Origin: Campylobacteraceae bacterium
GTDB lineage: Bacteria; Campylobacterota; Campylobacteria; Campylobacterales; Sulfurovaceae
DNA: 5,560 nucleotides
Reading direction: 5' to 3'
NCBI GenBank assembly: GCA_026982175.1
Contig: JALSHP010000040.1
Coordinates: forward strand, 1 to 5,560
Shown here: one piece after another, positions 1-4,818 of the stretch
How positions within the stretch are numbered: the first letter of the stretch is position 1
How the letters are laid out: each line of letters opens with the position of its first letter
The notes under the pieces: model-generated
The model's input: only the letters and a program-made list of their open reading frames with translations
The model's database searches: none
What the model was told of the DNA's origin: nothing
Translations under genes and position numbers: made by a program

Positions 1-126
1 AGTTCTTGTTCTTAAAGTATCACAAGCATAAGCATCTGCTTCAATATGTCCCACAAAAGTTGCACCTTCTCTAAAAAAGCCTTCGGAGAGACCACCAGCA
101 CCTGAAAATAAATCTAATATTACCAA
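1..126 (-). CDS. DNA (cytosine-5-)-methyltransferase, N-terminal fragment
   Basis: This is the first 42 residues of a C5 DNA methyltransferase; the rest lies beyond the left edge. The enzyme transfers a methyl group from S-adenosylmethionine to C5 of a target cytosine. Motif I, which binds SAM, is clear at residues 5-17 (DLFSGAGGLSEGF). Motif II follows with an acidic residue in HIEAD (E29), after which YACDTLRTR fits the family. Motif I begins almost at the N terminus, as in many simple bacterial C5 enzymes, so there is no room for an N-terminal helix-turn-helix. No ATG or GTG occurs in frame upstream before a stop. The only reasonable start is TTG at 126-124, with a weak GGA about 9 bases upstream. 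The catalytic PCQ motif and the target-recognition domain are not visible, so neither specificity nor intactness can be judged. It is transcribed divergently from the Fic gene. Family assignment is strong; the start is less certain. Confidence 0.88.
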   Translation of the reverse strand, partial: MVILDLFSGAGGLSEGFFREGATFVGHIEADAYACDTLRTRT

Positions 127-153
127 ATTATATATCCAATTAATTTTTAGAGG

Positions 154-159
154 ATTATA
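154..159 (-). promoter_or_regulatory. Candidate -10 box for the methyltransferase gene
   Basis: Read on the minus strand this is a perfect TATAAT. Transcription would begin near 147, leaving a leader of about 20 bases before the TTG start at 126. No good -35 hexamer lies 16-18 bases upstream, which is common in this phylum. The box overlaps one arm of the inverted repeat at 157-188, so a protein bound there would compete with RNA polymerase. Confidence 0.5.
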
Positions 160-188
160 ACAGGTGAATTCTTTGAACGTCCTGTTAT
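157..188. repeat. Inverted repeat, 8-bp arms, over the methyltransferase promoter
   Basis: The arms ATAACAGG (157-164) and CCTGTTAT (181-188) are perfect reverse complements separated by 16 bases. One arm overlaps the -10 box of the minus-strand promoter and the other falls at its -35 position. This is the geometry expected of a repressor operator. No T-run follows on either strand, so it does not look like a terminator. A role as operator is inference. Confidence 0.5.
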
Positions 189-231
189 GAGAGCTAAATT
201 AAATATATTGAAGAGCTTTATTGTTTTAGGA

Positions 232-250
232 TTGATAAAAAAATTATCAA
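232..250. repeat. Short palindrome midway between the divergent promoters
   Basis: TTGATAA (232-238) and TTATCAA (244-250) are perfect 7-bp arms around five A bases. The half sites resemble an FNR box (TTGAT...ATCAA), but the gap is nine bases rather than four, so FNR binding is not claimed. The site lies upstream of the Fic promoter and upstream of the methyltransferase promoter, where a shared regulator could act. At this AT content a chance palindrome is possible. Confidence 0.35.
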
Positions 251-279
251 AATAGTTTTCTAGTGTAATGCTCAATTTA

Positions 280-288
280 TGCTACAAT
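280..288 (+). promoter_or_regulatory. Candidate extended -10 promoter for the Fic-tlyA-ribF unit
   Basis: TGCTACAAT gives an extended -10 (TG, one base, TACAAT), 37 bases before the Fic ATG. Positions 260-265 (CTAGTG) are at the -35 distance but do not match well, and an extended -10 can work without a good -35. It would drive Fic and, by read-through, tlyA and ribF. The start point would fall near 295, inside the loop of the inverted repeat at 288-313. Confidence 0.45.
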
Positions 289-313
289 AACGCAAAAATA
301 AAAAACTGCGTTA
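288..313 (+). promoter_or_regulatory. Candidate operator: inverted repeat at the Fic gene start region
   Basis: TAACGCA (288-294) and TGCGTTA (307-313) are perfect 7-bp arms separated by 12 bases. They sit between the -10 box and the Shine-Dalgarno sequence (AAGGAG, 313-318). A dimeric DNA-binding protein here would block transcription. The Fic protein has a C-terminal winged-helix domain, so autorepression is a natural guess. As RNA, the same arms could form a weak hairpin touching the ribosome binding site. The repeat is directly visible; its function is inferred. Confidence 0.45.
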
Positions 314-325
314 AGGAGTACGCCC

Positions 326-1666
326 ATGGCAAAATCACGCATTGAAAAATCACCCATTAATTTTTCTCCTGATAACCTCGCTGTGGTCTTGCATATGATG
401 CAGTCTGAACCTGAACTTATGGTCTATTTTCGTGAGACAGATGATAAGGGGCGTTACCTTTATTGGGACAAGTTTAAGTGGCATGTTCCTGCTCATCATG
501 ATGTGCAAAAGGCGTGGTTGGTGACCAAGTGGTGTCGCTTTACCAAACGAAAACCCATTGAGCTTTTGGACAATGAGGGGAATGAATTTCACTACTGTAA
601 ACCCGATTCACTTCAAGCAAAGTTTTTTAAAATTGCTAAGCTTTCAGGGGAGGGTATGACCTCTAACTCTAGCATGAAACAGAAGTTTCTTATGGCATCA
701 TTGGTGATGGAAGAAGCCATAAGCTCTGCTCAACTTGAAGGGGCTTCTACTACGCGACGTGTGGCAAAAAAGATGTTGGTGGAGGAGCGAAAACCACGTA
801 GTGAAGATGAACAGATGATTTTAAATAACTATCTACTGATGAATGAAGTAAAACAATTAACCGATGTGCCGTTGAGCTTGGAACTTATTTTACATTTTCA
901 CAAAATTGCCACGCATAACACCTCTGAAAATGCTGTTGTACCTGGGGCATTTCGCAGGGACAATGAGATAGTTATTGCTGATGGGGCTGATGGTGAGATT
1001 TTACATCAACCACCTCATTTTGAGCAGATAGAAGAGCGACTTCAAAAATTGTGTGACTTTGCCAATTCAGTACATTCAGGTGAGGGGGGTGAAGCGTTTA
1101 TTGACCCCATTGCTAAAGCGATTATTTTGCATTTTATGATTGGCTATGAACACCCTTTTGCCGATGGTAATGGGCGAACAGCACGAGCCATTTTTTATTG
1201 GTCAATGCTAAGCAATGGTTTTGAATTTTTTGAATATTTGTCCATCTCAAAACTGCTTAAAACTGCTCCTGTAAAGTATGGTATGGCGTACTTATATACG
1301 GAGATTGATGAGAGTGATTTAACCTATTTTCTCTACTATCAAGCTGATATTATTTTGCGTTCTATGGATGAGCTTTTTAGCTACTTAGAAGAGCGAAGTT
1401 TGGAGTTTGAAGAGGTGGTGGGGCTTTTGGAGAACTCTAAACTCTCGGACAAATTGAATTTTATACAGAAAAATATTGTTAAAAAAGCCATGAACAACCC
1501 TGGACGACTCTTTACCGTCAAAGAGATAGCCAATCACTATGATGTGTCGGAAAATACAGCACGTAAGTACCTTAAAGAGTTGGTGGGGTACAAGATTTTA
1601 GGGGCGTTAAAAGAGGGGCGAACGGTGAACTACATCGCGAAGGCAAACATCAAGGAGGTGTTGTAA
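326..1666 (+). CDS. Class II Fic-domain protein with C-terminal winged helix (probable protein AMP-transferase)
   Basis: The Fic signature is complete at residues 276-287 (HPFADGNGRTAR): H276 is the catalytic base, D280 the metal ligand, GNGR the phosphate-binding loop and R287 the second arginine. Upstream, residues 134-139 (SAQLEG) match the inhibitory motif [S/T]xxxE[G/N]. Because it lies N-terminal to the Fic core, this is a class II enzyme, and E138 is expected to block productive ATP binding. A flap segment (about 205-217, VPGAFRRDNEIVI) precedes the core. Residues about 380-440 form a winged helix-turn-helix (TVKEIANHYDVSENTARKYLKEL). Such proteins usually transfer AMP from ATP to a protein hydroxyl in the cytoplasm; the target here is unknown. 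The ATG has a good AAGGAG seven bases upstream. The TAA stop overlaps the tlyA ATG by one base, implying translational coupling. At 446 aa it is longer than a Fic core (about 200 aa) because of its N-terminal region and the winged helix. All catalytic residues are intact. Confidence 0.93.
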   Translation: MAKSRIEKSPINFSPDNLAVVLHMMQSEPELMVYFRETDDKGRYLYWDKFKWHVPAHHDVQKAWLVTKWCRFTKRKPIELLDNEGNEFHYCKPDSLQAKFFKIAKLSGEGMTSNSSMKQKFLMASLVMEEAISSAQLEGASTTRRVAKKMLVEERKPRSEDEQMILNNYLLMNEVKQLTDVPLSLELILHFHKIATHNTSENAVVPGAFRRDNEIVIADGADGEILHQPPHFEQIEERLQKLCDFANSVHSGEGGEAFIDPIAKAIILHFMIGYEHPFADGNGRTARAIFYWSMLSNGFEFFEYLSISKLLKTAPVKYGMAYLYTEIDESDLTYFLYYQADIILRSMDELFSYLEERSLEFEEVVGLLENSKLSDKLNFIQKNIVKKAMNNPGRLFTVKEIANHYDVSENTARKYLKELVGYKILGALKEGRTVNYIAKANIKEVL

Positions 1667-2370
1667 TGAGACTGGACAAATACTTAGTGGAACAGGGCTA
1701 TTTTGAGAGTCGTAACCGTGCTTTAGATGCCATAAAAAGAGGAAAAGTTTTTGTCAATGGTGTGGTGGCTAAAGCTTCTCATAAGTGTGATGAGACGACC
1801 AATATTGACATAGATGAAGAGAAATTTTATGTTAGCCGTGCAGCGAAAAAGTTGGAGCTTTTTTTGGAAGAGTATGCTATGGATTTAAAGGGAAAAAGGG
1901 CTGTTGATGTTGGCTCTAGCACAGGGGGATTTGTGCAGATACTTTTAGAAAATAAGGTAGCATCAGTAGCGTGTGTCGATGTTGGCTCAAATCAGTTACA
2001 TCACTCTTTGCGTGAACATACAAAAGTAAGCATTTTTGAAGAGACCGATGTGCGTGAATTTAAGCCCCAAGAGCCGTTTGAACTGCTCACTTGTGATGTC
2101 TCTTTTATCTCTATTTTACAGATTATAGATGCGATTAATCGTCTCACTTCAAAAGATATGATTTTACTCTTTAAACCCCAGTTTGAAGTGGGAAGAACCG
2201 TAAAACGTGACAGCCGTGGGGTGGTGGTTAATGAACAAGCGATTGCCGAAGCCAAAGTAAAATTTGAAGCCAAAACAGCTGAACTTGGTTGGGAGATGTG
2301 TTATGTTACGACTTCAAAACTCACAGGGAAGTCGGGAAATATTGAGTATGTTTATCATTTTAGGAAATAG
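1666..2370 (+). CDS. tlyA: TlyA, rRNA (cytidine-2'-O)-methyltransferase
   Basis: Residues 1-60 form an S4 RNA-binding domain (RLDKYLVEQGYFESRNRALDAI... GKVFVNG). The remainder is a FtsJ/RrmJ-type methyltransferase with SAM motif I at 81-89 (DVGSSTGGF). The K-D-K-E set expected for 2'-O-methylation is present: K61 or K62, D144 (CDVSF), K170 (FKPQFE) and E227 (NIEY). The family methylates C1920 of 23S rRNA, and longer type II forms also methylate C1409 of 16S rRNA. At 234 aa this resembles the short type I form known from Campylobacter, so activity on 23S rRNA only is likely. Loss of the modification affects capreomycin/viomycin susceptibility in other bacteria. The older name 'hemolysin A' is probably misleading. 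The ATG has AAGGAGG seven bases upstream, inside the end of the Fic gene, and ribF follows three bases after the stop. Confidence 0.93.
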   Translation: MRLDKYLVEQGYFESRNRALDAIKRGKVFVNGVVAKASHKCDETTNIDIDEEKFYVSRAAKKLELFLEEYAMDLKGKRAVDVGSSTGGFVQILLENKVASVACVDVGSNQLHHSLREHTKVSIFEETDVREFKPQEPFELLTCDVSFISILQIIDAINRLTSKDMILLFKPQFEVGRTVKRDSRGVVVNEQAIAEAKVKFEAKTAELGWEMCYVTTSKLTGKSGNIEYVYHFRK

Positions 2371-2373
2371 AAC

Positions 2374-3198
2374 GTGTATAAAAACAACATAAAATCCATT
2401 GCCATAGGTTCGTTTGATGGCATTCATTTAGGGCATAAAGCACTTATTGAACAAGTGGAAGCAGTGGTGATTATTGAGCGTAATGGGGGCTATTTGACAG
2501 CTGGATATAAGCGTTCGCTTTATGTTCAACAGCCGTGTTTTTATTATCATTTTGAACATATTAAGCATCTAAGAGCCAAAGAATTTGTGCTAAAGTTAAA
2601 AGAAGATTTTCCCAAGTTAGAGAAGATAGTTGTGGGCTATGACTTTGGATTTGGCTATAAAAAAGAGGGAAACACAGACGTTTTAAAAGAGCTTTTTGAG
2701 GGTGAAGTGCTGATTGTCGATGAGGTGAAACATAACAATATTTCCGTGCATTCTCGCACGATTAAAGAGGAACTTAGCAAAGGTAACATAAGCTTAGTCA
2801 ATCAACTCTTAGGACGAACTTATGCCATAGATGGCACAGTGGTTAGAGGGCAGGGCTTGGGTCAAAAGAAGTTGGTGGCAACTTTAAACCTCAATGTGCA
2901 TGACTATGACTTGCCCAAAGAGGGGGTTTATGCCACGCGTACCAAAATAGGGGAGAGATGGCTAAATTCGGTAAGTTTTATTGGTCTTAGGGTAACAACT
3001 GATGGCTCTTTTGCCATTGAAACGCACATACTTGACAAAGACATTGGCATAGTCAAAGGGAGGGTTTGGCTTGAGTTTAAAGCCTTTATTCGTTCAAACA
3101 GAAAGTTTGAGAGTTTAGAGGCTTTGAGAGAGCAGATAGAGCTAGATATTAGTGAGGCGAAAAAAGTTTTTGGCTTAAAAATCGTCACTCTGTTCTAA
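2374..3198 (+). CDS. ribF: RibF, bifunctional riboflavin kinase / FAD synthetase
   Basis: RibF phosphorylates riboflavin to FMN and then adenylates FMN to FAD in the cytoplasm. The N-terminal adenylyltransferase half shows GSFDGIHLGH (residues 12-21, with the HxGH nucleotide-binding motif), VGYDFGFGYKKEGN (87-100) and SVHSRTIKEEL (124-134, the SSTxIR equivalent). The C-terminal flavokinase half starts near 147 (GRTYAIDGTVVRGQGLGQ). Its metal/ATP motif, usually PTAN, reads ATLN (169-172), keeping the functional Thr and Asn. E216 (AIETHILD) fits the expected catalytic Glu, and IRSNRKFESLEAL (239-251) matches the family's C-terminal helix. At 274 aa it is shorter than the E. coli enzyme (about 313 aa); the loss falls mainly between residues about 30 and 65 of the first domain. 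The GTG start follows AGGA by eight bases and lies three bases after the tlyA stop. The last 24 bases overlap the convergent gene. Confidence 0.93.
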   Translation: MYKNNIKSIAIGSFDGIHLGHKALIEQVEAVVIIERNGGYLTAGYKRSLYVQQPCFYYHFEHIKHLRAKEFVLKLKEDFPKLEKIVVGYDFGFGYKKEGNTDVLKELFEGEVLIVDEVKHNNISVHSRTIKEELSKGNISLVNQLLGRTYAIDGTVVRGQGLGQKKLVATLNLNVHDYDLPKEGVYATRTKIGERWLNSVSFIGLRVTTDGSFAIETHILDKDIGIVKGRVWLEFKAFIRSNRKFESLEALREQIELDISEAKKVFGLKIVTLF

Positions 3199-4599
3199 AA
3201 TCTTGTAGTAATCAAGATGATACTCCTCCATAGTCAATTCATCAATAAAGATTTTATAGACATCTTTACTGTCTCTAATGGGGTCAGCTAAGACAAAATC
3301 TTTTTTACTATTGAGATGAATGAAACTAAAATTTAGGCTGTTAACATGATGTGTTATGGGAAATTCTTCGATAGTTTTTACTGCTATGTGATGTTTTTTC
3401 ATCTTATTTAATAGATTATGCATGGCTTGAGTGAGTGGTTGATGCTCTTGTAGTACAAAGATGATAGTGGTGTGAATGTTTGCCTTGTTTTTTAAATTTA
3501 AAAGTCTTGTTTTAATGTCTAAACTTTTTTTGTTTGATTGGAGTAAAAAAGATTTCTTGTTGAGTTCCATAACAATTTGTAATGGAATATTTGTAATAGA
3601 TTCAACTGTATCAAGTAGCTCTAAAAGTGCTGTTTGGTAGTCATAGATATAGAAGCTCTCCTCTTTAGAGACTTTTTTAAAAAGAGCATTCATACTCTCA
3701 AATTCTCGAAATGCCAAACGTTGGTAAAAATGTTTTTGGTAGGTTTTTTTCTTTAGTTTATTAAAAAAATTGAGATATTTTTGAAACTTCTTAGCATATT
3801 TTATCAATGGATGGGTATTAAACTCTTGGTGATGTAGACGATTTTCAATGGCACTTAGTGTTTGGGTTTCATTTAATATAAAGTGTAAGTTTAAAGTATT
3901 TTCTTCTAGTTTTTCTTTGCTAAAAATGACCTTTTGTGAACAGGGTGTTTTATTGTCTTTCGCAAAATACCCCATACTCATTCCTACAATATAGTCAGAG
4001 CTTTTGTCTTGATTGTCATGAAAAAGAAAGTATTGAGTATTTTCATTAATGGATAAGGTGATAAATAGATTGTTATCTTGGATGAAGTTAAAACTACCTG
4101 TATAGTGTTTATTATTTTGTTCTACAGTGATTGTGGCATGGTACTTTTGGGATTTTCCCCATTGAATAATATGATAATAAGAGATTCTCTCTTGCTCTTC
4201 ATCATAGAGATACAAATAGGCATACTCTGTTTGAACTTGTAACTGTTGTTGTTTTTGTAAATATTTTTCTATTTTTTCATTAAAAGTTTGAAGATTATCT
4301 TCTTTTTGAAAATCGTCTAAATTAAAGAGAGGAGAGCCAAAAAGTTCAAGTTGTTGGAGTTTGTAGTTGTTAAAACTCTTTTGAAAATCAGAAGTACAGG
4401 TAGAACCTTTACTCAGCCAACGACGTAGAACAGTTTTTCGATTGCTAAAAAACTGTTGACGTTTTTGAGACTCACTCCCTACGTCAAATTTATTCTTATC
4501 AAATTTTTGATAGTCGATGAGTGCGTCGGTAAAATCATCAATATTTTCATGAAATAATTTCACATACATAAGTTCTAGCTTTTGAGAAAAAGCATTCAT
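3175..4599 (-). CDS. Hypothetical protein, 474 aa, possibly helix-turn-helix / beta-rich / alpha-beta in layout
   Basis: I do not recognise this family. The protein is rich in K, N, Q and F, and the gene is visibly more AT-rich than its neighbours. It has no signal peptide or membrane segment, so it is probably cytoplasmic. Residues about 45-80 (NRKTVLRRWLSKGSTCTSDF) resemble a helix-turn-helix of the 'RRWLxG' kind. Residues about 100-122 look helical or coiled. Residues about 125-230 alternate beta strands and turns (YAYLYLYDEEQ... IIQWGK... YTGSF... LFITLSI... VGMSMGYFA... KVIFSKE) and could bind a ligand. Residues 255-310 are strongly basic and helical. Residues about 315-474 alternate helices and strands (TIIFVLQEHQPLTQ, FSFIHLNSKKDFVLADP, VYKIFIDEL) as in a compact alpha/beta domain. 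No HKD, Walker, PD-ExK or other catalytic signature is certain. The ATG has AAGGG five bases upstream. A sensor or defence role is possible but unproven. Confidence 0.8.
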   Translation of the reverse strand: MNAFSQKLELMYVKLFHENIDDFTDALIDYQKFDKNKFDVGSESQKRQQFFSNRKTVLRRWLSKGSTCTSDFQKSFNNYKLQQLELFGSPLFNLDDFQKEDNLQTFNEKIEKYLQKQQQLQVQTEYAYLYLYDEEQERISYYHIIQWGKSQKYHATITVEQNNKHYTGSFNFIQDNNLFITLSINENTQYFLFHDNQDKSSDYIVGMSMGYFAKDNKTPCSQKVIFSKEKLEENTLNLHFILNETQTLSAIENRLHHQEFNTHPLIKYAKKFQKYLNFFNKLKKKTYQKHFYQRLAFREFESMNALFKKVSKEESFYIYDYQTALLELLDTVESITNIPLQIVMELNKKSFLLQSNKKSLDIKTRLLNLKNKANIHTTIIFVLQEHQPLTQAMHNLLNKMKKHHIAVKTIEEFPITHHVNSLNFSFIHLNSKKDFVLADPIRDSKDVYKIFIDELTMEEYHLDYYKILEQSDDF

Positions 4600-4637
4600 T
4601 TTAGCCCTTTTGATTAATTGTGATAGTTATTAGAACA

Positions 4638-4643
4638 ATTATA
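4638..4643 (-). promoter_or_regulatory. Candidate -10 box for the 474-aa hypothetical gene
   Basis: On the minus strand this reads TATAAT preceded by TTG. Transcription would start near 4631, giving a leader of about 30 bases to the ATG at 4599. The hexamer at the -35 distance (GTAGTT) is poor. The surroundings are very AT-rich, so the assignment rests on the perfect hexamer and its position. Confidence 0.45.
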
Positions 4644-4747
4644 CAAGATAAAAATTAATTAACTACTCTTTTTGTTAAAAATTATATCTCTATAAGTTTA
4701 AGAAACTCGGGCTTTGAATTTATTTGTGTAAGAGTTGTGGAAAGTTG

Positions 4748-4774
4748 GCAAAAGTTTTATTGTAAAACTTTTGC
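4748..4774 (+). terminator. Perfect 12-bp hairpin with short T-run in the leader of the DUF475 gene
   Basis: The arms GCAAAAGTTTTA (4748-4759) and TAAAACTTTTGC (4763-4774) are perfect reverse complements around the 3-base loop TTG. TTTTAG follows on the plus strand; no T-run follows on the minus strand. It looks like an intrinsic terminator reading rightward, yet no plus-strand gene ends nearby, since ribF stops at 3198. It could therefore be an attenuator in the leader of the gene starting at 4819, or simply stop stray transcripts. The structure is certain; its role is not. Confidence 0.6.
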
Positions 4775-4787
4775 TTTTAGTTTAAAC

Positions 4788-4814
4788 TTCTCCTTGTAAA
4801 TAAAATTAGGAGAA
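4788..4814 (+). promoter_or_regulatory. Hairpin that would sequester the DUF475 Shine-Dalgarno sequence
   Basis: TTCTCCT (4788-4794) is the exact complement of AGGAGAA (4808-4814), which contains the ribosome binding site of the TTG start at 4819. The loop is 13 bases. When formed, the 7-bp stem would hide the Shine-Dalgarno. An upstream segment, GGAAAGTT (4739-4746), can pair instead with AACTTCTCC (4785-4793) with one bulged C, releasing the site and enclosing the hairpin at 4748-4774. This suggests two mutually exclusive leader structures. Regulation by ligand, temperature or ribosomes is inference. Confidence 0.45.
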
Positions 4815-4818
4815 ACAC

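Noticed and set aside
232..250. FNR binding site.
   Set aside because: The half sites match but the spacer is nine bases instead of four.
187..255. A 22-codon plus-strand frame (MRAKLN... to TAG), open further upstream, which resembles the tail of a broken gene.
   Set aside because: It is very short, has no ribosome binding site, and overlaps the region between two divergent promoters. No family is recognisable.
430..474. Phospholipase D-type HxK motif in the C-terminal part of the 474-aa protein (numbers here are residues).
   Set aside because: The segment HLNSKKDFVLAD is reminiscent, but the HxK(x)4D spacing is not met and there is no second copy.
350..592. Minus-strand open frame of 80 codons inside the Fic gene.
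   Set aside because: It is a shadow of the clearly coding Fic frame and its product resembles nothing known.
2001..2273. Minus-strand open frame of 90 codons inside tlyA.
   Set aside because: It lies opposite conserved TlyA motifs, including D144 and K170, and has no independent support.
2928..3188. Minus-strand open frame of 86 codons inside ribF.
   Set aside because: It is a shadow of the flavokinase half of ribF.
4600..4818. A yybP-ykoY manganese riboswitch upstream of the TerC-like gene.
   Set aside because: The conserved purine-rich and loop sequences of that class were not found by eye. A covariance-model search would settle it.
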